Source of the DNA: Akkermansia sp. N21116
Lineage (GTDB): Bacteria > Verrucomicrobiota > Verrucomicrobiia > Verrucomicrobiales > Akkermansiaceae
Length of the DNA: 64,000 nt
Direction of reading: 5' to 3'
NCBI RefSeq assembly: GCF_029854705.2
Contig: NZ_CP139035.1
Coordinates: 930,001-994,000, forward strand
The notes beneath the pieces were generated by a model, which was not told where the DNA came from, did no database searches, and worked only from the letters and a program-made list of their open reading frames with translations. Position numbers and translations under genes: made by a program. Every line of letters starts with the position of its first letter. Position 1 is the first letter of the stretch. Below, piece by piece: positions 1 to 13,600 of the stretch.

Positions 1-1
1 A

Positions 2-742
2 TATTCGATTGATTTTGACCATCTGGAACAAAAGGCATCCGATCCTGCGGTTAAACTCATGCTTTTGTGCAACCCGCACAACCCGGCCGGGCGTGTGTGG
101 AGTCGGGAAGAACTTGGGAAAATTGCCCGGATTTGTTTGAAAAACGATGTCTTTCTTGTGTCTGATGAAATCCACTGCGAACTGGTATGCCCGGGATTCC
201 GGTATACTCCGGTTGCCTCTCTATCCGAAGAGATACGGATGCATTCGGTTACATGCATTTCTCCCAGCAAAGCGTTCAACCTTGCCGGTATCCAGATCGC
301 CAATATTGTCGCAGCCGATGAAAATATCCGGAAGAAAATCGACAGGGCCATTAATATCAATGAGGTTTGCGACGTCAATGCCTTTGCTGTCAATGCATTG
401 ATTGCTGCGTACACCGAAGGGGAAGAATGGCTGGAAGAACTGGGAAATTATTTGTACGGCAACTACGAAACGTTAAAAGAATTCTTCCGTCTCCAGCTTC
501 CACAGTTTTCCGTTCTGCCTCTGGAAGGAACCTATCTTGTGTGGATTGACTGCTCCGCGTCAGGTCGGACGGGAGACTTCATAGCACGGACACTATTAGA
601 AAGGGAAAGGCTCATGGTGAATGCCGGGAGTATGTACGGAGAGGCCGGTACGAACTTCATCAGGCTCAATATAGCCTGTCCCCGGCGGATCCTGTTGAGA
701 GGATTGGACAAAATACGCAAGGTCTTGATCGGTGCATCGTGA
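2..742 (+). CDS. MalY/PatB-type PLP aminotransferase / C-S lyase, 5' end cut by window edge
   Basis: This is the C-terminal part of a fold-type I PLP enzyme of the MalY/PatB cystathionine beta-lyase group, which cleaves C-S bonds in cystathionine or cysteine conjugates in the cytoplasm. The frame is open from base 2, so the true start lies outside the window and the first in-frame ATG at 59 is internal. Visible family marks are the LLCNPHNPAGRVW substrate/PLP segment, the VSDEIHCEL block whose Asp contacts the PLP pyridine nitrogen, and SPSKAFNLAG, which holds the Schiff-base lysine. The C-terminal half ends normally with an RLNIACPR segment where the carboxylate-binding Arg is expected. No frameshift is seen. 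The exact substrate cannot be told from sequence, and an aminotransferase role is the alternative. Confidence 0.88.
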   Translation, partial: YSIDFDHLEQKASDPAVKLMLLCNPHNPAGRVWSREELGKIARICLKNDVFLVSDEIHCELVCPGFRYTPVASLSEEIRMHSVTCISPSKAFNLAGIQIANIVAADENIRKKIDRAININEVCDVNAFAVNALIAAYTEGEEWLEELGNYLYGNYETLKEFFRLQLPQFSVLPLEGTYLVWIDCSASGRTGDFIARTLLERERLMVNAGSMYGEAGTNFIRLNIACPRRILLRGLDKIRKVLIGAS

Positions 743-1170
743 TTGTCGCTAGCGATTATTCGATGCCGCGATACTGTCGATATATTGTAATTGATTGAAA
801 TCAGTCGCCTAGTTTTCCCGCTGGAGCGCAAGCCGGAGGGAACTCCTCAAGGGCGGTATTTCCAGATAGGGGGGGAATTCCGGCATTTGCAAAACACTGT
901 GCAGATCTGCTGATAATCGGTATTATTTGCGGACGGTGACTATCAGGGTATACCGGTTGCGGGAACTGTTCGAATTGGCGTTTTGACGGCATGGCCGCAC
1001 GTCCCGTAAGAGGCTTGATTTCTAGGTTCCGCTTGATCCGGAGGAAAAATTCGAGCAGTCCGCGTTCCAGATCGGGAAGTCCGGTCGCGTCGGGTTATGA
1101 TTCCGCATTTGTTTGTTTCTGCCGTTCCAAACATTCAATCGGATCTTTTCTTTTTCCCCTTAAGAGACAT
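743..1170. other. Intergenic, no supported gene
   Basis: No gene is supported in this stretch. The short open frames here have no family resemblance, no ribosome-binding site and no codon pattern like the neighbours. A G7 run occurs near 869. The region simply precedes the inverted-repeat element upstream of the giant autotransporter. Confidence 0.5.
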
Positions 1171-1333
1171 GCGGATTTAGCATCCGTCATCAAGTGTTTT
1201 CTTTTTTCTTTTGCAAAAAGAATATAAAAAATTTGACACACAAGAAGCCGAAGGAATTGGCATTGTATGATTGATTTCTTATCACGATGGCTTCGAATGC
1301 GTTGTGCAAAAAACAAGTGGATGCTAAATCCGC
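1171..1333. promoter_or_regulatory. Candidate invertible promoter segment with 15-bp inverted repeats
   Basis: A perfect 15-bp inverted repeat bounds a 163-bp AT-rich segment: GCGGATTTAGCATCC at 1171-1185 and its reverse complement at 1319-1333. Each arm has a partial internal dyad (GGAT-N5-ATCC). The flanks show no target-site duplication, which argues against a transposon end. The interior holds promoter-like pieces (TTGACA at 1233-1238, TATGAT at 1266-1271), but not at proper spacing. The segment lies 333 bp before the start of the giant autotransporter. A nearly identical arm core flanks the segment before the second autotransporter (25480-25654). Inference: a phase-variable inverton. Inversion itself is not visible in one sequence. 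Confidence 0.6.
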
Positions 1334-1666
1334 TATTTTGCAACTATGACCGATTGTATTGGAGTGGAGAATGTACACCAGATACCGGACATTTTTCCAC
1401 ATAGCGACTGTCCGAACTCTCTTTTGGAATCTTCTTGCGGGATTCTGTCCGACTTCTCGAATCTTGCGCAATCGTTTGATTTTCAATTTGATGAAATGCG
1501 TCGTAAAACTTTTGTTTCCAACGGCGCGCGCGGACATGGCCGTGCGGCTTCTTCCATGCGATTTCCTTCTTTCCGGCGTCCGGGAAGTCGTCGTTCCGTT
1601 TTCGGAACCCTTATCCTCTCCCCTGCTTTTTAATCTTCCTTCAACCATTTTTAATCAACCAACGTT

Positions 1667-4600
1667 ATGAAACTCCACCTCCCCCCCACGCTTCGCAAGG
1701 CTCTTCTTGCTACATTCGTCTCCGCCACTGCCTTTGTGGTGTCGACTTCCGCCGCCTCCGCGTCCACCGCTTCCGTGACGCCTCCCGGCGCGGATGCTTC
1801 CTACAATGTCCGCTCAGTCACGACGACTACTACTGAAACTGTATATCTGGGAGCAGTCGAAGGCGAAAAAACGCTTGATTCCGGCGACGGTACGACCGGG
1901 AAGGCCTACACGGCCGATGCAAACAACCATTTTAAGGGCGGCAGCGACGCCATTATCCGGAATACGGCCAACGGGAACGCCTGGATTCAGAACATTGAAT
2001 CGGGCTGGAACGAATTCGTCGGTACCTATCGGGTCGACGGCGGTTCAATGAGCCTCTCCAATGTTCGGGGAGGTAGTGACAACGCTGTCAAGATCCAGAT
2101 CGGTGTGAACTCGTCCCAGCAGAATAACGGAACGCTCGTCTTCCTCAACGGAACATCTCTGACGGCCTCCGGGTTGACCATGCGGAGCAATACCGTCCTG
2201 ACCTTGACGGGAAGCGGCGACTCCCTGTCCTTGTCCGGGGATGCCTCTATGTCCGGCAATTCCACAATCGGCGGAGATGGCATACTGACGTTGCAGGACG
2301 GTTCCTCATTGACGATGACCGGAGGTTCAAACTCTCTGGGGCATGTAGTTGTCGCGGCCGGAGCCTCCGGTTCGTCTTTGACCGTGGCTGGCACCAGCAA
2401 TTCCATAGCCGACTTGTCCGTTAAGGGTACGGCTAATATCACGCTGGGCGAAGGCACCGGCGCCGGCAATCTCTCGATCAAGGATTTGAGTGTTTCCTCG
2501 GAGGGGGGCCTTGCCCTTTCCGGCAAAGGCAGCATAAGTGTGACTCATGCCTCACTGGATGCTGCGATTTCTTCGACAGGAATTACCCTCAACATCAATT
2601 CTTTGGTGATCGGCAATACGGATGCCATCAAAGATGTATCCAAAATCAACCTGACATCCCCAAGTGGACTTTCTTCACTGATTTTGAATTCCTCTTTAAA
2701 TACTTCATCCCCGCGTCTCGGACTGTCCAACGACATGATGGTGCTGAACCTGGGTGGATCGGCCCTTGTCAACTATGCGGCCTCGGGCTTGTCCGATCTG
2801 TTCGATTCCACTTATTCCTGGGATGGAAAAACGATCGCTCTTGCTCCTACGGGCAATATTACCAAGGACCAGGTTCTTGGCTTGATTCATCAGATTGAGA
2901 CCATGGGAGCGTCTCTGGACACGACGATGCCGTCGGTACTGGCCTCCATGGTCTACACGATGCCTTTCACCGGCAATAGCTACCTGACCAAGAATGACGG
3001 TGACGGAACGGCCATGCTGATTAACGACCAGTCCGGATTTACGGGTACTTACAATATTGAAAAGGGCAGCCTTCTGTTCGTCGACCCCGGTTTTACTGCC
3101 TCGAACAAGTCGCTCGTACAGGATGGCAAAATTGTTCTTGCCGACAATACGACCGCCACGTTCAACATTTCCGGTGGTAATACCCTCGCTCAGAAAGGCG
3201 ATGTCTCCGGCTCGGGAAATGTCGTCAAGGATGGCTCCGGTTCGTTGACTTTGTACACGGACGCCAATGTATTCGCGAATCTGACCGGAACGGTCACCGT
3301 CAATGGAGGGATCCTGAATGTTTATACGGTCAACGGGGGCAAAACGCAGGTTTTCGGAACTGGAGACACCAATGTTTCCAGTCTGGTCCTCAATGACGGA
3401 GCTACGCTGCGAATTTCTCCCAATAATGGTGATAATGACAAAACAGTCGTTACCATAATGGCTCCTGTTACCCTGAATGGTGGATCCACCGTCAGAGTGC
3501 TGGACGGTTGCAATTCTGACGTCGGCGAGGCTCTGGTATTTGAGAAGACGGTTACGGTCAATGATTCCGTCTCTCTGATCTCCGACTGGGATAAAGTAAT
3601 CCGAATGAAGTCTCTGGCGGGTGACGGAACGTTGAATTGGCAAGCGGGAAAACAAGGCGGAGGTGACAGGTGGTTGAAACTGAACAGCGCCAATGACTTC
3701 TCCGGAACGATCCGTGTTTCCGGAGATACAGACGGAGAACGTTCCGCCGGACTGTGGCTTGAACATGCCAATGCTGCCCAATATGCGCATATTATTCTGG
3801 AAGGAAATCGGGCAGTGGCCAAGCTCCGCCTGGAAAACACGGATGCGACGATTGCAAGCCTGACGGGTGGAAGCAACAGCAATGTATCTGCCGATGCGAC
3901 GGCAGTCCGCACCTTGACCGTTTCTTCCGGTGCATATTCGGGACAGTTCTCCAACATCAACATTACGAAAGTCGGTGAGGATATTCTGACGCTCTCCAAC
4001 AGCAATGGGAATGGCAACGTCAAGGCACTGGATATTCAGAATGGTACGGTTAATTACGCCGCACCGGGAGTTGAATCCATCGCCATGGGGCAGGAGGGAG
4101 CCGCTACGCTGAATTTGACGGGAGGCGACCTGACGAACAGCGGAGCCCTAACGGTCTCAGCCAACGGCGGTACGATCAATCTGGATTCTCATACTCTCAC
4201 CGTCAATGGAGCTGTTTCCGGCGCTGGGGCATTGAATCTTATCGGAACGGGTACTGCCGTTTTCGTGAACGGAAGTGGCGATTATTCCGGCGGCGTTAAC
4301 TTGGGGGGGGCTGCCAATTTGGAACTGAGAGCGAATTTCGGAAGCTCTGGTAATGCGATTAACGTTGCGGAAGGAAATCATACGATCATTTTCAAGACGA
4401 ACCAGACAACCTCTTCCATCTCCATGGTCCAGGGAGCCAACCTGACGCTGGACGTCAGAACCGGCAATCACGGCTGGGGGGCGAAGATTACCAACGAGGG
4501 AGGAATCCTGACAATTGCCTCAGGAGACTCAAAGGCGGCCTTTCTTTACGGAAATGACTCCTCTCTGGGAGACCTTGTTCTGGTAACGGAGGCACGCATT

Positions 4601-7600
4601 GGTACGGGCGGTCAAACATTGTCCGCGTCCAGCGTAAGTGGAGATACTACGAATAGTAGACTGACCATCTGGGGCAACTCCACATTCAATGTGTCTAATG
4701 CAGTTAATGTCAAATATTTGTTACTAGACAACAACAATACTAATAGCAACAAGATCACGGCGGCTTCCATTGCGGCAGGTACCCTCACGATGGCCAATGC
4801 CGGTGGCGGAACGGTCGAAGCTACGGGAAACATCACCTTCGATGGCTGGGGAAACGATGGTCGGGGCACCATTCAATCCACGGGAGGAAACATCACCGCG
4901 AACGAGGCCGTCATCTCAATTAACAATTTGGCTCTGAAGGCTAACGGTGAGCTTAATTTGACCAAGGGCGGCACGTTGAGCGCCGCGACGTTGCAAGCCG
5001 GAACGCTGAATGTCGGCACAGATGACGCCGGCAACCGGACGGCTCTGACTTTGTCGGGTACATCAACCATCAAGGCGGACGCTACGAACATCCGGGCGGG
5101 AGAAACCCTGAGCATCGCCGCATCGACCGACAACAAGCTCGGTGCCCTTGACATCGCTGCGAACGGTACTCTGGCGATGACCGACGGGGCGCAAGCGACG
5201 ACGGCAACGGGGATTTCGACAGCTTCAACCAATCCGCAAAATGTCACCAATGCCGGCCAGATCAACCTGGCGGGGCAAAGCACCAAACTGACTGCCGGCA
5301 ACATCACGGGTTCGGGAGGCATCACGCTGGACGGCAAGGCCGAACTGGCTGCCGCCTCCGTGGAACTGTCCGGAACTGCCTCCATCACGGGCGGATCGAG
5401 CGTTAATTCGACAGGAGCCGTCAATCTGTCCGGGCAAACGACGATCACGGATTCCTCGCTGCAAGGATCGTCCATCACACTGGCGGACGCCACCGTCACA
5501 GATGGTGTTGATGGTACAACCTCTCTGAACGCTGGAACGGGTGTCCTGCAAATCGGCAAGGGAGAAGTCACCCTTGATACCGCCGGTTCTTCCATCACGG
5601 CCGGCAGTGTCATCATCGGGACTGATGCGGCGGAAGCGGATGCGAAGGTCGAACTTGCTGCCGGCACGATGTCCCTTGGCGATATCACGATCAACAAGTC
5701 CGGTCAGCTCGTCGTCGGAATGAATCTGGGTGCCAATGACAAGAGCGTCACCAACGCGGGTAGTCTGAGTGTTGAAGGCGGTAAAATATTGACTGTAAGC
5801 GCTTTAACTTCGACGGGAACGGCCGCGATTGGGGGGGCGGTCTCCGCCGTCAATGACATTGCCCTCTCCGGTAGTGTTTCTCTGAATGGAGGCTCGCTGA
5901 CGTCCTCCGCCGGAGGCATCACCCTGTCGGACGTTTCCTCGATGGACAATGCGACCATCACGGCTGCCGATGCAACCAGCGGCACGGTCACGTTTACGGG
6001 AGACGCGGACGACAAGAATGTTACTCTGAAAGCGCAAAACTTGACGATCGCCGCCGGAACGGTGAACTTCGGAGATAAGGGGGCCACGGCGAAAGAAACC
6101 GGTCAAATAACCATTGCCGGTACGACGACGATTAACGCCAACGCGGAATTGTCCCTGCACAACCACAAGACCGCCAGCAATCCCGATTCTCTGGGAGCCA
6201 TCGTCAACGCCGGCAACCTGCGCATTGTCAATACCGACGCAACGGCGGTATCCTGGAGTGGAGCCGGCACTCTGGAATTGGGAGCTGGTAATTTGTATTT
6301 CGGCAATTTGACCCTGACCTCGAAGGAGGCGCAGACGATCAATGGTCTCGTCAGTCTGAAAGGAGCAGGCGGCACGCTGAAGGCCGCCGGTAATCTGACG
6401 TTGAAATCGGTTTCGGTTGGAAAGGCAGTCGGAAACCTGATCGAGGCAGACGGAGACCTGATCGTCAACAAGATCGCTTCTACCGATTCTTCCGTTGCTA
6501 CCTTCAAGGGTGCCAATGTTACTGTTGACGTCAGTAGTGCGGACAGCAAGACTTTCAGGGGAATCGCCCTGACTGCTACCGGTCAACAAGGCACGGTTAC
6601 GTTGAACGATGTCGTCTCACAGGGGGCCAACTCCGTTACAGCCGCCGCCCTGATCGTCGACGGTACGACAACGCTGACGAATGCCGACGCGTTGACTCTC
6701 ACAACCGGTACGACGATTAACAGCGGCGCTTTACTGACCCTCGCTGACTCTGGGTCGAGCAGCAACACATTGGCTCTTATGGCAGTCTCGCAATGGGGAA
6801 CGCTGGATATTCAAGCGAATGTGGCCGCCACGGCAACATCCTTGACGGATACTGCCGGCAGTTCCACGACCGTGGGCGGCACGCTGACCGTCACCAATGC
6901 CATGACCGTGATCGGTAACCTGTCTGTCGGTGGAAACCTCGTTTCCGCCAACGGCCTGACGGCTACCGACAAGACAATCGGAGGAACCGGCACGCTGACT
7001 GTGGGCAATCACTTGTCCCTGGGCTCGGGTTCGTTCGGCGGCTATGTCGTACTTTCTTCCGATACCTCAGTCGACGGTTCCCTCGGTACGATTAATACGG
7101 CGAGCCATAAACTGACGATCGGCGATTCCAAGACCATGACCCTGACGGGAGCCGAAGCGAGCACGATCAACGGCGGCCTTGACGGAAGAGGTACTCTCGC
7201 CCTGACTGGCGAAGGAACCGTAAACTACACCGGATCAGGCGATTTCGCCGGAACCGTGAATGTCTCCAACGGCATCCTGAACATCGGCGACAATGGCTCC
7301 ACGACCACGACACTGGGCGAACTGGTCGGGATGAATCTGTCCGGGGACGGCGCGGTCAACGTCAACGCGAACCTGACGACGAAAGCCTTGTCCATGGAGG
7401 GCACTTCCAAGCTGAACGTCAGCGGGAACGGCGTCTCCATGACACTGAACCAGGGCGATGACAAGAGTACGGCCCTGACCGCCGACCAATTGTCGGTAAC
7501 CGGCGGGGCTTCTTTCATAGCCCAGGGTACGCTTTCCATTGATAACACGTCGGGAACCGTCGTCCGATCCAACGGTACGATCCAGGCGAAAGACCTGACG

Positions 7601-10600
7601 GTATCCGGCAAAACCGCCGGTGTGGATGCAGACAACAAGCTGAATCTCAAGGGAACGGACTCGCTGACTGTCTCCGGCAACGACAGTTTGTCCCACTCTG
7701 TCTTGACGACGGGAACGGATGGCTCCTCCGGCACGCTGTATCTGGACAAGGTCGCGTCCGACGGCACCAACACCTTGAATACGAACGCTCTCGTTATCGC
7801 GGGAGGAAGTCCCGGTACGGCCATCCACACAACGAAACTCAAGGATACGGATGTCCTGAAGCTGGCGGGAACTTCAACTTCGACGACGATCAACCAGTAC
7901 GGAGAACTCTTCATCACCGACGGTGATACGTCTCCCTCCGTATCAACCATCAACCTTGACGCCATCACCAACAACGGCCTGCTGACCATCGACCACGACG
8001 TCGCCGCGCAGGCTACGAGTATTGGCGGAGCCGGCACGCTGACGATCAACGCCAAAGATGCCCCCGAGACTTCTCTCAACGGTGTGCTCACCGTAACGGA
8101 CAAGGTCACGCTCGACGCCAATGGAATCGTCAACCTCAACGGCGATCTGGTGGCACAAGGAGGCTTTGAATCTACGAATGCCGCCAACTTCCACGGAACC
8201 GGGAATCTCCAAGTCGCCCAGACGTACAAGATGCTTGCCGGGCTTAACAATGATTTCTCCGGAACGGTCGTCCTGATAGGCGACACGACAGCCGAAGGCC
8301 GCGCGCCGCAGATCGATACGGTCGACAAGACGCTGACGATCGATGATGGAAAGACCTTCGCCATCGACTTGACCGACTCCACGAGCACGATCGGCTCTCT
8401 CGCGGGAAGCGGCATGCTGGAGATGAACGCCAAAGGAGGCACTCTGAAGCTGACTGCTGCGGGCGGCTTTGCCGGTACGCTCACTCAGAACGCCGGCACG
8501 ATTCATATTACCGCGGGATCGTCAGGGTCATCCTCATTCGGGCCTCTGGCCGCCATCGACATCAACGGAGGATGGATGGATGTCGCCACGGATATTAAGA
8601 CAGCCCAACTGACCGTTGACGGCGAGCCTACCTTTATCAATGGTTTCCTGTTCATCGGGAACGACGCGACTCTGACCGTCTCCGGCAATGCGGAGACAAT
8701 TCTCAACGGCATGCTCGGCCTCGGAGTTTACGGTTCCAATCCGTCCAGTGATACGCAGGGTACTCTGAAGGTAACCAATGGCGATCTGACGGTCAATAAG
8801 CTGGATGATGGCGCCTATGGAACTCTCGACGCATCCGGGCATACGCTGACGGTGAGTGGCATTACGACGGGGCTTTCCGAGAAAGAGCGCCTGACGATGA
8901 AGGCCAAGGATATCGTCTTGAAACCGACTTCCAAGAGCACGGGATTCCAGTATGTCGACGCCGAGGCAACGGATACGCTGACATTCTTCCTGAACACGAG
9001 CAAGGTGGATGTTTCCGAATCGACGATTTCCGCCGCCACTCTTCTGGTCAATGGGGCAGCGGCAAAAGATTACGTTCAGATCATGGATTCCGTCCTCACG
9101 TTGACGACGGGAACGACGGTCAATCAGGCGACTCTTGCTTTCTCTAAATCCGCTGCGGTTGGAAAGCAAACCTCCTACGACCTCAAAGCCGTGACGTTGC
9201 AAAACGGCGGTAACCTGGTCGTGAATGGCAGCCAGCTTACCTTCACGACCTGGAGTGATGGCGGCAATACCGGAACAGTCGATCTTTTTGATGGTTCGCT
9301 CTCCCAGGCCTTCGGCACAGACGGCAACATTACGATCAATTCCACAGTGAGCGGTGGTAGCGCGATGCTGGCGGTCAACGGCAATCTGACTCTTGCCGGC
9401 ACCGGCAACGAACTGGATGGCGACACCGTTCAGTCCGCCAAGACGCTGACGCTCCAAGGCAGCTATACGACGCTCTCCGGTTCCAGCTTGCTGGGCGACA
9501 CAATTGTCCTCGATTCTACAGATTTGTTCGGGACCGGACTGAAGCTGATGAAGAACGCCGAAGAGGGTAAGAGCACATCTCTGACGGTTTCCACGTCGGC
9601 AAAGCTTGCCGGCAGTTACATCAACACCGCGAAGACGACCATTGCGGACGGGCAGAAGCTGACGCTCTCCGGTTCCTACGCCGCCAATTCGCTTACCCGG
9701 GATATTGCGGACGGAACATCCGAACTGGGTGAGATCACCCTCTCCGCGGAAGGAGACAATGAACTCGCCCTCATCAACGGCGCGCGGGCCAACTTCAAGT
9801 CGTACAGCGACCAAGACACTAGCGCGTTGACGATCTCCGACTCCACACTGACCCAGACGGCAACGTCCGGCAGCGGTATCACGGTCAATGGAGCGACGAC
9901 CATCACCAATACGGCTAATAATCTCCAGGCGTCTCTCACCACGACGGACAGTCTGACCCTGGCCGGGGACAACACCATCACTGGCGTAGAAGGTGGCGAG
10001 AAAGCCCTCGTTTCCACCAAGGGTGACCTGACCGTCGGATCTGAAGGCCATACCAATGATATCAGCGACGCCGCCCTGTCCGCCGGAAACAAGGCGGACA
10101 ACAAGACGTTCAAGCTCGCGGGCAAGACGAACCAGCTCGCCGGAAACTCCATCGATGCGCAGAACATTGTGTTCTCTTCGACCGGAAACGCGACAGTCAC
10201 TGTCAAGAGCCTCATCGACGGACTTACCGCTTCGTATAGTGATACGGTCGCGGGCACTAAGAACGCTCTCTCCGGAACGAACCTGACTGTCAACAAGGCG
10301 ACTCAGCTTTCCGAAGGTTCGCTGAATCTTACGGGTAACGCCGTCACGACGACCATCAATAACGGAGCCATGCTCCAGTTGGACAACGTCACTCTGGACG
10401 GAACGTCCGGCTCCGTCGTCGAACTCGGCTCTATCCATGTCAATGGAGAGACTGACCTGACGACACTCTCCATCACCGGCGGCACGCAGGCTCACGGTTC
10501 CTCCCTGGCGATGACGGGCAACTCCTTCCTGTCCATCGACGGCACGGACGGCAAACTCAACACGACGCTGACGCTTGAGACCTCCGAGGTACTTACCCAG

Positions 10601-13600
10601 TCCACATTCTCCGGCATCAGCGTGGCGAACAACGGTCACCTGGTCTTCAAGACAGGCAATATCACCATCACGGAAGCCAATAAGGACAAGATCAAGTGGG
10701 ACGCTTCCTCCGAAATCAGGACGGAAGCCGGAAACATCGTTTTCAACGGAGTGGTAGATGACTTCGAAGGTGCCCCCGTCCGCGGCGAAATCGTCACGGA
10801 AGGCAACTTCGACGTCGAACTGATCAACGGAGCCCAGATCTATGCCACGGGCGTCTCGACGCACAACCTGAACCTGCACGACGATGCGACGAAGCTTAAG
10901 ATCGCCATTTCCGACCAGGGCGGCGCCACATGGTCCAAGATGGAAATCAGGGATACGCTGTCGCTGACCAACGGTGCCGACCTTGACATCGCCAATGACT
11001 CCAAGGGGATTGATCTCGGAACGCTCGGCATTCTGGCGGTCAATGGAAATTCGAACGTTTCCCTGACAGGCCAGGCAAATTCCGACGATTTCTTCACGAC
11101 GAAGACGATCACCCTGACCGACTCGTCGATGAACGTCGAGCATCTTGCTCTGAACGCGGCTAATGCCAGTGTTTCCGTTATTCTCCGGGGAGCTTCCGAA
11201 TTAACTCTGAATGGAGCGACTCTCGCGGGTTATGACGTGCTGTCCCTTGCGGGCGCATCCTCCGCGAGCTTGAATAACGTGACGCTGGATCATGTCGGAG
11301 GAATCAACATGAATTCCACCGGTACCCTGGCATTCACCGGCACCAACGATCTGGATACGGCCGTCGTAACCATGACGTCCGGCTCCGCTTCCATCACCGG
11401 GCGGACGACCGGTTCATTTGCTTTGGCGGGAGGTTCCGGCTTGACAATCGGCGGGGTAGACTCCGGAGAATTGATCGGACAGGTTGACTTCCATGGAGGT
11501 ACGCTGTTCATCGCCAATCTGGGCGATAGCTCCGGGCTTTTGCTGAATACCGGTATCGGTGGAAACGGTACGGTTTCCATCGCCGATGGCCAGAAGCTGG
11601 CTCTGGAAGCAGACAGCCTGACCGGTTCCGGTACGCTGACTGTTACGGGCCAAGGAGCCCTGACGGTGAATGGGACTCAGTCCGCCTTCTCCTCCAATGT
11701 GAACTATGGCGCGGGCACGCTGACGCTGGGCGCGAACAATGCCCTCGGCACGGGCATGCTGACGCTGACCAATGACACGACGGACATGATCGTATCCGGC
11801 AGCCAGTCCAACACGCTCTCCTTCATCGGCAAGACGTTGAATCTGGCCTCCAATGGAACTGTGACATGGACGAAGAACGTCACGGGCGGACATTTGAATG
11901 TCACGGGAAGCGCGACAACCCTGGCCGGTCCGGTGAAGCTCTCAACGCTAACCGCCGACGGAATAGCAGTCCAATTGACGAACATTGGCGCCGATGCCCT
12001 GAACGCCAACGACATCGACAGCCTTGTCTCCGCCAACGGAGGTTCCATCTCCAATGGATCGGCAATCGGCAAGGGATACTACGGTTCCTACGGCAGTCTG
12101 ACTGTCACAGGAGGTTCTTCCATTACCCTGCATGATGCGGCGGTCAAGGGAGCCATCAACGCTGATACAGGAACCATCGCCCTGACGAATACGGCGGCGA
12201 ATCTTGGATTCAATGATATCACGGTCAGCGAGAACGGAGAATTGTCCATCGACGGGGGAACTCTGTCGACGGGCGGGGATCTCACCGGTAATGGTTCCGT
12301 TGTTTTGACGGATCTCGCAGCCCATGTCGGTTCTGTCGATTTCGAAGGAAATCTGGAACTGGACAATGCGGGAATTACCGCTACGAGTGACATCGACCTG
12401 ACGAATGCGACGCTGACAGTCTCCGATGACGGCGGCATGCTGGAGTCCGGAGGAGACATGGATCTTGGAGCGGTCACGGCTCAATATCTCAAGTTGACGG
12501 CCAACCATGGTGTCCTGACCTTCAACGGGACAACCGACCTCACTGATTCCATGGTCAATGTCGGAGCCCTTGATGTCAAAGCCGCTACGACCTTGACGGA
12601 TTCCCTGCTGAATGTCGCTTCCGAGACAACCCTGAATGCCAGCCTGACCCTCACCGGTACGAATCAGCCGAGTCTGGGCAACACGCTCGGAACCATCGTG
12701 GGTGGCAGTGGCACGCTGAGGTTGAACAACGCCCAGGTTACGGCCAGCGGCTGGACGGCGACAGATGCTTCCCTCGCCATGGACAACGGGACGCTGTTCC
12801 TCAACGACGCCCGCCTCGTTACGCTCCAGGGACTGACCATGAGCAACGGTTCCGTCCTGAATGCCAAGGCAGGGCTGACGGTGACGGATGTCGTAGAGAC
12901 CCTCCAGGGTTCTTCGATTACCGCGGGAGGAGACCTGACATTCAGCAATGGATTGAAGGACGCCAGCGCTTCCACATTGAAAGCAACGGGCGATATTGTC
13001 GTCACGGATACTTCCTTGAAAGGCTCTGCTCTCAATCTGCAGAACGCGATCGTTCGGGCCGGGAAGAACGTCGAACTGGCACCAGGCGAAGGTAGGGATT
13101 CCTCCATCAATCTGACCGGAGCCGCTGTAACGGCCGAAATGGGCAATATTTCCATTCATGGTTCTCTCGTTTCTTCGGTAGGGAACGTTACCTTGCAGGC
13201 CTTGCAGGGAGATGTGCTCCTGGATTCCTCGGGTACAATTGCCTGGTCGGGTTCCACGATCCAGGCCCAAGAACTGGTCCTGGATAGCTCGGGACGACAC
13301 ACGTTCTCCGGAACATCCACCATCGACGTCAATGCCCTGACCTTCCAAGGCACCAGTGGCCTAAGTACCCTTACCTTGTCGGGAACAGGAACCTACAAGC
13401 TTGGCGTGATTTCCAACACAGGAAACGAAGAAAAGGTGTTGTATATCACCGGCGCGCAAGCAAGCGGAACAAGCATAACCGATACCCGGCTGGAGATGAG
13501 CAGTTCGGTTCTTACCCTGAGCGGTGAGGCTCAGCTGAATGCCGGCTATGTCAAGCTGGACGATTCCACGTTAAATGCGGCAAACATAACTGCACAGAGT

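Noticed and set aside
1346-1670. Short plus-strand frames upstream of the giant autotransporter
   Set aside because: Two overlapping frames of about 95-103 codons have no family resemblance or ribosome-binding site. They lie in the leader region.
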